From Salinicola corii (GTDB taxonomy: Bacteria > Pseudomonadota > Gammaproteobacteria > Pseudomonadales > Halomonadaceae): a stretch of DNA of 64,000 bases. A program made the position numbers and the translations under genes. The stretch lies in assembly GCF_008298015.1 (NCBI RefSeq), contig NZ_VTPX01000001.1, forward strand, positions 789,902 through 853,901. The letters run 5' to 3'. Every line of letters begins with the position of its first letter. The stretch's first letter is position 1. The notes beneath the pieces were generated by a model. The model made no database searches, was not told where the DNA came from, and saw nothing but the letters and a program-made list of their open reading frames with translations. Positions 47,346 to 55,344 of the stretch are shown in pieces.

Positions 47346-47406
47346 GGTCATCCCTCCGGTGCGGTGGACAGGCCCTAGAGAAGTGTAGTTGCAATTCCAT
47401 GACTCG

Positions 47407-50400
47407 CTAGGGCCTTTCTCGCGTCGGCGCATCGAGATTCAGCTCTCGCTCCAGACGCTGACCGACATCGCCGGGTGAGCCGGTATGCCGCGCAAGCATG
47501 TCATAGGCCACCGGGACGATGAACAGTGTCAACAGGGTGGCGACGGCGACTCCGCAGAAGATCACGGTACCGATGACGATGCGCGATTCGGCGCCGGGAC
47601 CGAATGCCAGGATCAATGGTATGGCGCCAGCCATGGTGGTGACGGTCGTCATCAGTATCGGCCGCAGTCGCGTCACGGCCGCTTCGACCAGCGCATCCGA
47701 GAACGCCGCTCCCTCGTCGCGCAACTGATTGGCGAATTCGACGATCAGGATGCCGTTCTTGGCTGCCAGTCCCACCAGAACGACCAGCCCGACCTGGCTA
47801 TAGATGTTGAGGGACTGACCGCTGGCCCACAGGCCCAGCAGGGCGCCACTGATCGCCAGTGGCACCGTGAACATGATGACCAGCGGATGGATGAAACTCT
47901 CGAACTGGGCCGCCAGAACCAGGAACACCACGACGATGCCCAGCGCGAGCAGGAAGGTGGTGGCACCACTGGCCTCCTGATAATCGCGCGAAGGGCCCTT
48001 GTAGTCGATGACCGCCTCGCTGGGCAACTCCTCGTCGGCGATTCGCTGCAGGTAGGCCAGCGCGTCGCCCATGGCGGTACCGTTCTGAAGGTTGGCCTCC
48101 AGCGTGATGGCCCGCATCCGGTTGAACCGGTTGAGCTCGCTGGCGCCCGCGAACTCGGAGACGGACACCAGACTCGCCAGCGGAATCAGCTCGCCGCTGA
48201 CCGCCGAGCGTACCTGCACGTTGTCCAGGGTGCTCGGGGCGCGCTGGCGTTCGCGCTCTCCCTCGAGAATGACGTCGTACTCCTCGCCGTTGTCGACGTA
48301 GGTCGTAACGTTGCTCCCGCCGAACAGCGTCTCGAGAGTGTTGCCGATGGTGCTGACGGTCACGCCCAGGGTGGCTGCTCGGTTGTAATCGATCCGGATG
48401 CGAAGCTGTGGCTGGGTCTCCTTGTAGTCGCTGTCCACTGCCTCGAGTCCGGCGTTACCGTCCTTGCGGATGCGCTCGAGCAGGCGGTCGCGCCAGTCGA
48501 CCAGCTGATCGTAGGTGCTGCCGCCGATCACGAACTGGACGGGCTTCTCGACCCTGCCGCCGAAGCCCTGGCGCATGACCGGCGTGGCGGTCACGCCGGG
48601 CAGGTCACCGAGTCGCTGCCTGACATCGGCCATGATCTCCCACGCCGAACGCCGGCCGCCCCAGTCGTTGAGAGTGACGATTGCCATACCGTCGTTGAAA
48701 TTCTCGACATTGCCGAAGCCGCGCGGGCCACGAATCGATACCTGGTTGATATCGCCGGCGTCGACCAGGGACATCAGGCGGGTCTCTATCTCGTCATAGT
48801 AATCCTGCATGTAATGGAAGGTCGCCCCGGGGGGGCCTTCGATCAGCACGAAAAAGGCGCCGCGATCTTCCCGGGGCGTGTACTCGTTGGGCAACTGCTG
48901 GAATAGCCAGGCGGTGAGGGCCAGGACGAGGGCAAACAGTCCGACCACCAGCCAGCGGAAACGCAGTGCCCGGCGCAGCCAGCGCCGGTAGGTCGTCTGC
49001 GAACGGTCCAGCAGCCATTGCACCCCTCGGCTGATCCGGCTTTCGTGCATCCGCGGGGTGAGCAGCTTCGAGCACAGCATCGGTGCCAGCGACAGTGCGA
49101 CCAGGCAGGAAAGCCCGACGGCGGCAGCGAGCGTCAAGGCGAATTCCGAGAACAGGCGTCCGATATCCCCCCGCAGCAGGCTCAACGGAATGAATACCGT
49201 GATCAGCACCAGGGTGGTGGCTATCACCGCAAAGCCGATCTGACGCGTGCCGCGATAGGCCGCCACCAGAGGCGTCTCGCGATGGACCACCATGCGCCGG
49301 TGGACGTTCTCGATGACCACGATCGCGTCGTCGACGACCAGGCCGATCGCCAGAACCAGCGCCAGCAGTGTCAGCAGATTCAGCGTGAAACCGAACAGGG
49401 CCAGAAAGATGAAGGTGCCGATCAGCGATATCGGCACCGTCACCGCCGGCACCAGGGTCGTGCGCACGTTGCCGAGAAAGAGGAAGATCACCACCACGAC
49501 CAGCCCCATGGCAATGAACAAGGTGGAAACGACCTCGTGGAGGGCACCTGACACGAATACCGACGAATCGAAATTGAGCGACAGCTGCATGCCGTCGGGC
49601 AGTGTTGGCTGCAGCCTGGCCATCTCCGCCTTGGCGCCATTGGCGACCTCCAGCACACTGGCGGTCGACTGCTTGATCATGCCCAGGCCGACCATGGGCA
49701 CTTCGTTGCCGCGGTAGAGCGAGCGCTCCTCGACAGAGCCAACCTCCACGCGGGCAACATCCTCCAGCCGCACCAGGTAGCCGTTGTTTCCTCGCTCGAT
49801 CACCAGATTCTGGAAGTCGGCGGCAGTAGTGAAATTGCGCGGGATGCGCAGCGTGAACTGGCGGTCGCGGGATTCGAGAAAGCCGGCCGGCAGCTCGACG
49901 TTTTCGTTTTCGAGCGCGTCGGCGACGTCATCGACCGTCAGTTGGCGTGCAGCCAGGGCATTGCGGTCGAGCCAGACGCGCATTGCGTACTCCTTGCCGC
50001 CGCTCAAGCGTACCCGGGCAACGCCGTTCTGGGTCGAGAAGCGGTCGACGAGATAGCGGTTGGCGTAATCGGTGAGCTCCGGGATGGTATAGCCCTCTCC
50101 GGAGAGCGACAGCCAGATGATGACGTCGTCGCTGCTGTCGCTCTTCTCGATCTCGGGTGGCTCGGCCTGGTCGGGCAGGTTGTCGGCCACCGATGAAATG
50201 CGATCACGGATATCGTTGGCGGCACCGTCGATGTCGCGGTCCAGCGAGAACTCGACGTCGATCTCCGATTCGCCGTCGGTGCTGCTGGATTCGATCGAGA
50301 CAATGCCCTCGATACCGGCGATGCGGTCCTCGAGCAGTTGGGTGATCCGGGTCTCGACCACGCTGGCGGAGGCACCGGGATAGTTGGTCTCGATACTGAC

Positions 50401-50532
50401 GATGGGCGGGTCGATCGCCGGATACTCCTGGAGCGGTAGGCGCTCCATGGCCAGCAGGCCGAAGGCGATCAGCAGTAGTGAGACGACCGTCGCGAAAACC
50501 GGGCGGCGAATCGATAGATCGGAAATTCGCAT
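47407..50532 (-). CDS. RND efflux pump inner-membrane transporter (AcrB/MdtBC superfamily)
   Basis: This 1041-residue proton-driven transporter has the typical start MRISDLSIRRPVFATVVSLLL, twelve membrane segments in two halves, two large periplasmic loops, and the proton-relay aspartates in IGLVVDDAIVVIENVHRR (near residue 405). The loop sequences resemble heavy-duty multidrug pumps of the MexF/VexF type. Its start codon overlaps the adaptor's stop (TGATG). No outer-membrane channel or TetR-type repressor gene is adjacent. Substrates cannot be told from sequence. Confidence 0.92.
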   Translation of the reverse strand: MRISDLSIRRPVFATVVSLLLIAFGLLAMERLPLQEYPAIDPPIVSIETNYPGASASVVETRITQLLEDRIAGIEGIVSIESSSTDGESEIDVEFSLDRDIDGAANDIRDRISSVADNLPDQAEPPEIEKSDSSDDVIIWLSLSGEGYTIPELTDYANRYLVDRFSTQNGVARVRLSGGKEYAMRVWLDRNALAARQLTVDDVADALENENVELPAGFLESRDRQFTLRIPRNFTTAADFQNLVIERGNNGYLVRLEDVARVEVGSVEERSLYRGNEVPMVGLGMIKQSTASVLEVANGAKAEMARLQPTLPDGMQLSLNFDSSVFVSGALHEVVSTLFIAMGLVVVVIFLFLGNVRTTLVPAVTVPISLIGTFIFLALFGFTLNLLTLLALVLAIGLVVDDAIVVIENVHRRMVVHRETPLVAAYRGTRQIGFAVIATTLVLITVFIPLSLLRGDIGRLFSEFALTLAAAVGLSCLVALSLAPMLCSKLLTPRMHESRISRGVQWLLDRSQTTYRRWLRRALRFRWLVVGLFALVLALTAWLFQQLPNEYTPREDRGAFFVLIEGPPGATFHYMQDYYDEIETRLMSLVDAGDINQVSIRGPRGFGNVENFNDGMAIVTLNDWGGRRSAWEIMADVRQRLGDLPGVTATPVMRQGFGGRVEKPVQFVIGGSTYDQLVDWRDRLLERIRKDGNAGLEAVDSDYKETQPQLRIRIDYNRAATLGVTVSTIGNTLETLFGGSNVTTYVDNGEEYDVILEGERERQRAPSTLDNVQVRSAVSGELIPLASLVSVSEFAGASELNRFNRMRAITLEANLQNGTAMGDALAYLQRIADEELPSEAVIDYKGPSRDYQEASGATTFLLALGIVVVFLVLAAQFESFIHPLVIMFTVPLAISGALLGLWASGQSLNIYSQVGLVVLVGLAAKNGILIVEFANQLRDEGAAFSDALVEAAVTRLRPILMTTVTTMAGAIPLILAFGPGAESRIVIGTVIFCGVAVATLLTLFIVPVAYDMLARHTGSPGDVGQRLERELNLDAPTRERP

Positions 50533-51686
50533 CAGTCGTTCGCCTGGGATTCGATGGCGCGGCGCTGACGCTCCAGCACATCCTTGATGTCACCCTCGCC
50601 GACATTTTCCGCGATCAGTTCGACCGAATCCCCTTCGTGTACCTTGAGCGTGCCGTGGGTCACGATTCGCTGCCCGATATCGAGACCCTCGATGATCTCG
50701 ACTTCTCCCTGTCGACGCTCGCCGGTGGTGACTTCCCGGCGTGTCACACGGGCCGGCTGACCCGGCTCGATCAGCCAGACCGTCTGGCGTTCGCCGTCCG
50801 GGACCAGCGCGCTTTCCGGGATCGTCAATGCCTCTCGAGCGGGCTGGTTCAATTCCACTTCCATCATCATGCCCGGAAGCAGCCGGCCGTCGGGGTTGGG
50901 CAGGTTGGCGCGGACCACCAGGCTGCGCGAGATGGGGTCGATGCGCGTACCGAGGGTGGCGATCTCGGCGCGGAAGACCTGGTCCGGGTAGCTCGGCGTC
51001 ATGGCGCTTAGCGTCAGGCCGGGGTGGAGCACCGACAGCAGCGTCGCCGGGACGGTGAAATCGAGCTTCATGGTGTCCAGCTTGTCGAGCGTGACCAACT
51101 CGGTGCCGGGTGTGACTAGGGCACCCACGCTGATCTCGCGCAATCCCACCGTGCCCGCGAAGGGCGCCTGCAAGCGATGATCGGCAAGCTGTGCCCGGAT
51201 GGCATCGATTTCGGCTTCGCTCTGCTTGACCAGTGCCGCGTTGTCCTCGAGCGTGGCGCGCACACCCAGGTTGCGATCCTGAAGCTGCTGTGCCCGGCCG
51301 AGTGCACTCTGGCGTTGGCCGAGCAGTGCCTGGGCGGCGCGGAGTTCGGCCTGTGCCTGGGCGTCGTCTAGCTGCACTAGCCATTGACTGGCCGCCACCT
51401 CGTCACCGTCCTCGAAGTTGAGCGCGCTGATGGTGCCGGTGAGCGTGGACGAGAGGGTGACGCTCTCGTCGGCTCTCAAGGTTCCCAGCGCCTCCACCGG
51501 ATCCTGCCAGGTCGAGGCCACAATCGTGGCAGTGATTACGGCGACTGGCGGCGTTTCCTGGGCGGTTGCGGTGGTCGGGCCCGGCAACCACGTCGCTAGC
51601 GCGCAGAGGGCCAGCGCCAGCAGGGGCGGCAAGCGGTTTTCGCGTCCGAGCGTAAAGCGCTCACGATCTGCCGAATTCGTTGTCAT
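50532..51686 (-). CDS. RND efflux periplasmic adaptor (membrane fusion protein)
   Basis: The adaptor links the RND pump to an outer-membrane channel. From the ATG at 51686 it is 384 residues with an N-terminal signal sequence (PPLLALALCALATWLPG, cleavage near ATA|QE). It has the biotinyl-lipoyl half-motifs (GTISALNFEDGDEVAASQ and LQAPFAGTVGLREISVGALV), an intervening alpha-hairpin, and a beta-barrel domain (LPGMMMEVELNQ). No lipobox Cys is visible. Operon with the pump gene downstream. Confidence 0.92.
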   Translation of the reverse strand: MTTNSADRERFTLGRENRLPPLLALALCALATWLPGPTTATAQETPPVAVITATIVASTWQDPVEALGTLRADESVTLSSTLTGTISALNFEDGDEVAASQWLVQLDDAQAQAELRAAQALLGQRQSALGRAQQLQDRNLGVRATLEDNAALVKQSEAEIDAIRAQLADHRLQAPFAGTVGLREISVGALVTPGTELVTLDKLDTMKLDFTVPATLLSVLHPGLTLSAMTPSYPDQVFRAEIATLGTRIDPISRSLVVRANLPNPDGRLLPGMMMEVELNQPAREALTIPESALVPDGERQTVWLIEPGQPARVTRREVTTGERRQGEVEIIEGLDIGQRIVTHGTLKVHEGDSVELIAENVGEGDIKDVLERQRRAIESQAND

Positions 51687-51796
51687 GATTAGCGGATTCT
51701 TGTCAGCGTTGCATTGAGCGGGTGAGTGCGCGCCATTCGTTAGGACCTGATACCTGAACGCCCGGGGAATGAAAAGGGCATCTCGAAAAACACCTC

Positions 51797-51805
51797 TGCT
51801 AGAAT
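51797..51805 (+). promoter_or_regulatory. Candidate extended -10 promoter for the yhiN-like gene
   Basis: TGCTAGAAT (51797-51805) is an extended -10 (TGn then TAGAAT) 35 bp before the ATG at 51841. No good -35 is seen. Confidence 0.4.
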
Positions 51806-51840
51806 GCCTGCCCATTCAGCGAGGCAAGTGCGGTGCGGAG

Positions 51841-53022
51841 ATGAAAACCTACGATGTCGTCGTTATCGGCGCTGGCGCGGCGGGCTTGATGTGCGCGCTG
51901 ACTGCGGGTTATCGCGGCCTTCGCGTACGGGTCGTCGATCATGCCGGCAAGGCGGGAAAGAAAATTCTGATGTCCGGCGGTGGGCGTTGCAATTTCACCA
52001 ATCTCGCCACCACGCCGGCACATTTCTTTTCGGGCAACCCGCACTTCTCGATCTCGGCGCTGAAACGCTATACGCCGCACCATTTCGTCGAGTTGGTCGA
52101 GCGGCACGGTATCGAGTACGTCGAGAAGGCGCCCGGCCAGTTGTTCTGTGCGCAGTCGGCAAAGGAGATCGTCTCCATGCTGCTGACCGAGTGCGAATGG
52201 GCGGGCGTGGAAGTCTCCCTTTCCACGACGGTGGGCAGCGTCGAGCGCCTAGGTGAGGGGATGCGGCTGGAGATGGATGGCCGCAAGACCGAGGCTGGGG
52301 CGGTGGTGGTCGCCACTGGTGGCCTGTCCGTCCCGACCCTCGGTGCCAGCGGTTTCGGCTACGATCTGGCTCGCCAGTTCGGGCTGGCCGTGACCGAGAC
52401 CCGGGCGGCACTAGTGCCGTTCACGGTGACGTCGCGATGGAAAGATTCGCTGGCCTCGCTCTCGGGCCTGTCCTGTCCCGTGGCGGTCAACTGCGGCGAC
52501 GGCTCCTACCGTGAACCGTTGCTGTTTACCCATCGCGGTCTGTCCGGGCCGGCGATGCTCCAGGCCTCGAGCCACTGGCAGCCGGGCATGACGGTGGCGA
52601 TCGACTGGCTGCCTTCGATCCCGGTCGCGGAGACCCTGGCCGACCTCCGCCGACGCGCACCGAGGCGGCGGCTGGGCAACTGGCTGGGGGAGGCGCTACC
52701 CAAGCGTCTCTCCCAGGCGCTGATCGAGTGGCAGGCATGGCAGGACCGGCCGATGGCCGAACTGTCCAACGCCGATATCGACGCCGTGGCGAACGGGCTC
52801 AAGGCATGGCAGTTCAAGCCGGCGGGGACGGAAGGGTGGCGTACTGCGGAGGTCACCATGGGAGGGGTCGACACCGGAGCGGTGTCGTCGAAGACGTTCG
52901 CCGTCAACGCGATCCCCCAGCTCTACTTCATCGGTGAAGTACTGGACGTCACTGGGCAATTGGGTGGTTTTAACTTCCAGTGGGCCTGGTCATCCGGTGT
53001 TGCGTGTGGCCAGGCGCTCTGA
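51841..53022 (+). CDS. YhiN/HI0933-family flavoprotein
   Basis: A 393-residue FAD-binding protein: VVVIGAGAAGLMCALTAG at about 6-23 (dinucleotide fold), KKILMSGGGRCNFTN, VVVATGGLSVPTLGASGFGYDLA, LLFTHRGLSGPAMLQ, and the end motif YFIGEVLDVTGQLGGFNFQWAWSSG. This matches the HI0933-like/BaiN family, whose members are putative NAD(P)/FAD oxidoreductases with no agreed substrate. The ATG at 51841 begins the conserved part; an earlier in-frame ATG at 51769 is less likely. A hairpin follows. Confidence 0.9.
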   Translation: MKTYDVVVIGAGAAGLMCALTAGYRGLRVRVVDHAGKAGKKILMSGGGRCNFTNLATTPAHFFSGNPHFSISALKRYTPHHFVELVERHGIEYVEKAPGQLFCAQSAKEIVSMLLTECEWAGVEVSLSTTVGSVERLGEGMRLEMDGRKTEAGAVVVATGGLSVPTLGASGFGYDLARQFGLAVTETRAALVPFTVTSRWKDSLASLSGLSCPVAVNCGDGSYREPLLFTHRGLSGPAMLQASSHWQPGMTVAIDWLPSIPVAETLADLRRRAPRRRLGNWLGEALPKRLSQALIEWQAWQDRPMAELSNADIDAVANGLKAWQFKPAGTEGWRTAEVTMGGVDTGAVSSKTFAVNAIPQLYFIGEVLDVTGQLGGFNFQWAWSSGVACGQAL

Positions 53023-53036
53023 CGCTGAACGAAAGA

Positions 53037-53058
53037 CGGCCACTGTGTGCAGTGGCCG
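53037..53058. terminator. Hairpin between convergent yhiN-like gene and yqjK
   Basis: CGGCCACTG (53037-53045) pairs with CAGTGGCCG (53050-53058) around TGTG. It lies 15 bp after the flavoprotein stop; no T-run. Confidence 0.6.
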
Positions 53059-53094
53059 CGACGATAGGGTGGCAAAAACGGCGTGGTCTTGAGG

Positions 53095-53394
53095 CTAGCG
53101 TTTTTTCCCGCGGGTCGCCCGGTAAAGCGCCCTGCCGCGGTTGTACATCATGAATCCGGTCAGCGCGCGCTTGAACAGGCGGCCGGTGGAACGTGGCTTG
53201 CGCGCGCTGCGCATCGCCAGCAATCCCCCGACCGCCATCAGCGGAACGCGCCAGCTCATCATCTTGTTCCAGGCATTGTCGATCGGTGCCGTGGCGTCAC
53301 GCCATTCGCGCATGGCGGCGGTCATGTCCAGGCGTTGCTGGAGTATTTCGTCCTCGAGCGCGTCCAGTTGCTGTTGGCGGGAACGTTCAGTCAT
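53095..53394 (-). CDS. yqjK: YqjK-like small basic protein
   Basis: A 99-residue protein with an N-terminal helix (MTERSRQQQLDALEDEILQQRLDM, shown in family members as a coiled segment) and a very basic C-terminus. Position after yqjD and yqjE matches the E. coli yqjDEK order. It overlaps yqjE by 8 bp. Function unknown. Confidence 0.7.
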   Translation of the reverse strand: MTERSRQQQLDALEDEILQQRLDMTAAMREWRDATAPIDNAWNKMMSWRVPLMAVGGLLAMRSARKPRSTGRLFKRALTGFMMYNRGRALYRATRGKKR

Positions 53395-53767
53395 GGGAGT
53401 GCCCCAGTGCCTGGCGATCGCGATCCAGGTGATGCAGGGTTGCGGCCATCAACTTGCGCTGCTTGGCGACTCGCTTGGCGGAGAAGATCAAGACACCCGC
53501 CAGGATGAAAAGCGCCGCCGAGCAGATCCCGATCGCCTGCAGGCGGTTCTCTTCCCAGTAGACCACCACGATCAGCAGGAGCAGCATTCCGATCGCGAAC
53601 GACAGCACGATCAGCCCTGCACCCGCCAACAGCAGCAGCGTCAGCATTCGGTCTCGCTCCGCCTCCCATTCGGCCACGGCGAGACGCAGTCGCGTCTCGC
53701 CGGTGGCGATGAGATTGGCGATCAGCCGTCGCCCGGCGGAAATCACGTTTTCAGCCGGCCCCGCCAT
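53387..53767 (-). CDS. yqjE: YqjE-like two-helix membrane protein (phage_holin_3_6 family)
   Basis: A 126-residue protein with two long hydrophobic helices (about residues 42-70 and 78-97) separated by a short loop, and charged ends. Members of this family are named after phage holins but here it belongs to the chromosomal yqjDEK operon; nothing phage-like surrounds it. Its start codon overlaps the yqjD stop. Confidence 0.8.
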   Translation of the reverse strand: MAGPAENVISAGRRLIANLIATGETRLRLAVAEWEAERDRMLTLLLLAGAGLIVLSFAIGMLLLLIVVVYWEENRLQAIGICSAALFILAGVLIFSAKRVAKQRKLMAATLHHLDRDRQALGHSHD

Positions 53768-54108
53768 TAGCGACGTCCCAGCAGCAGTCCCAGAACCACG
53801 CCCGCAGCGGCACCGATGCCGATGCTGGTCCAGGGGTTTTCATGCACGTAGCGATCGGTGGCGTCGACCTGCTCCTTGGCGCTGGAGTAGAGGGCTTCTC
53901 CACGAGCTTCCAGACGCTCTCGGGTGGCATGCAGGCGTTGCTGAGCGCGTTCGCGCATTTCGGAGATATTGCTGCGGGAGTCGTCCGCTGTCGCGTGGAT
54001 CAGCTCCTCGACGGTGTGGGACAGGTTGCGCAGGTCTTCCTTGAGCTGCTCGGTAGAGGCTTCGCGTTCACGCTCGGGACCGTTGCCGCCGATGGATTGC
54101 ATGGTCAT
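53767..54108 (-). CDS. yqjD: YqjD-like tail-anchored ribosome-associated protein (DUF883)
   Basis: The 113-residue product has a long helical soluble part (EQLKEDLRNLSHTVEELIH...) and a C-terminal membrane helix in NPWTSIGIGAAAGVVLGLLLGRR, the DUF883 hallmark. E. coli YqjD associates with 70S ribosomes at the inner membrane in stationary phase. I chose the ATG at 54108 because an AGGA lies 8 bp upstream; ATGs at 54138, 54117 and 54102 are alternatives. First gene of yqjD-yqjE-yqjK. Confidence 0.85.
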   Translation of the reverse strand: MTMQSIGGNGPEREREASTEQLKEDLRNLSHTVEELIHATADDSRSNISEMRERAQQRLHATRERLEARGEALYSSAKEQVDATDRYVHENPWTSIGIGAAAGVVLGLLLGRR

Positions 54109-54183
54109 GGTCGTCATCCTTTGACAGTCGAGTGGCATGGTTGAAACAGACAGGCTTCAGCATAGACAGGCAAACTGTCGGCA

Positions 54184-55107
54184 TCAACGCGTACCGGGGA
54201 TCCCGGCCAAAAAGGTGTTGATACTGAAGCCGAGGCCGAAACGCTGCACATCGTGGTTGTAGTCGATCAGGCTCTCACCGTACCCCTTGTAGTACTGCAG
54301 ATAGCCGCGCACCTTGCCGAACAGCGGGAAGGAGTAGTCGAGTTGGCCACCATAGTGCGCCTTGCCCGGATTGCCACGAACCATCAACGAGACCTCCTGG
54401 TCTCCGAAGGCGCGCACCAGGGTCAGGTCCCCGTAGCCGATGTAGTTCTCCAGGTCCGGGTTGTCGTCATCCTTGTCGTTTTCCGGGATACGCCAGTGCG
54501 GGGCGACACTGAAGGCCCAGTCGCCGCGCTGGAATATCGATTCGCCGTAGATTCGGTTCCAGCTACGGGACAACGGATCCGAGCGTCCATTGGACTGATG
54601 CGCGAAGCCGACGCGATTGATGGTGTTGGTCCATCCCAGCACCGTCCAGCGGTTATCGAAACTGACGAAGCCCTCGGGCTCGTAGTTGGTCTCGCGAAAG
54701 GGCGCGGAAGCCTCGGAATTATAGGCCTGCCACCAACTGCGCTGGGTGTAGGCGAAATAGAGGTCGCCGTTGTCGCCGAACATGTCGTCGAGCAGTTTCA
54801 CCTTGAAGCTCAACTGGAATTTGATCTCCGAATTGTCGACATCACCCTCCGAGCTGATCTCCCGGAAATCCGACTCGTCCGGGTTGCTGTTGTAAGTCCA
54901 TGGCAGGATGTAGTTACGTCGATAGGTGGTGATCGCCAGCGGATTCTCGGCAGTTTCCGCTTCGAGGTTACGGCGCACTTCCGCCTGGTCGTTCGCTTGC
55001 TGGACCGGGTCGCTGCTGGTGCTTGAATCCTGAGCCATTGCCAAGGACGTGGCCGTCATTCCCAGGAGAAGAATGCCGGTATGGCGCAGCGAACGAATGG
55101 GCGTCAT
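54184..55107 (-). CDS. pldA: PldA, outer-membrane phospholipase A
   Basis: PldA removes mislocalised phospholipids from the outer leaflet of the outer membrane. The 307-residue protein has a signal peptide ending near LAMA|QD (residue 25), and the OMPLA catalytic region FAHQSNGRSDPLSRSWNRIY with His170, Ser172 and Asn184 at the same spacing as His142, Ser144 and Asn156 of E. coli. Aromatic-rich beta strands and a C-terminal part follow. Upstream is the divergent mscK gene; about 237 bp lie between the starts. Confidence 0.93.
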   Translation of the reverse strand: MTPIRSLRHTGILLLGMTATSLAMAQDSSTSSDPVQQANDQAEVRRNLEAETAENPLAITTYRRNYILPWTYNSNPDESDFREISSEGDVDNSEIKFQLSFKVKLLDDMFGDNGDLYFAYTQRSWWQAYNSEASAPFRETNYEPEGFVSFDNRWTVLGWTNTINRVGFAHQSNGRSDPLSRSWNRIYGESIFQRGDWAFSVAPHWRIPENDKDDDNPDLENYIGYGDLTLVRAFGDQEVSLMVRGNPGKAHYGGQLDYSFPLFGKVRGYLQYYKGYGESLIDYNHDVQRFGLGFSINTFLAGIPGTR

Positions 55108-55344
55108 AAGACTGTCCTGTCAAGATGATCCAATGGAGAGAAGCGTGATCGGACTGATGAGAATCAGGCTTCTTGTCGAGTAGTGACGATTTCTAGCATG
55201 TCGTCGACTGAATTCAAACTCGGACCGCGCGCCAAGTAACGCCTCGAAACCCGCACGCGCTGACGGTAAACTCCGCTATCGGTAGGGAATCGCACCGCGG
55301 TGAAGCGGTGGCGGCCGCAGGAACGGAGTTGACGAGGAGTCGAC

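Noticed and set aside
53387..53767. Phage holin-like protein as a prophage marker
   Set aside because: The protein belongs to the chromosomal yqjD-yqjE-yqjK operon; there are no other phage genes nearby.
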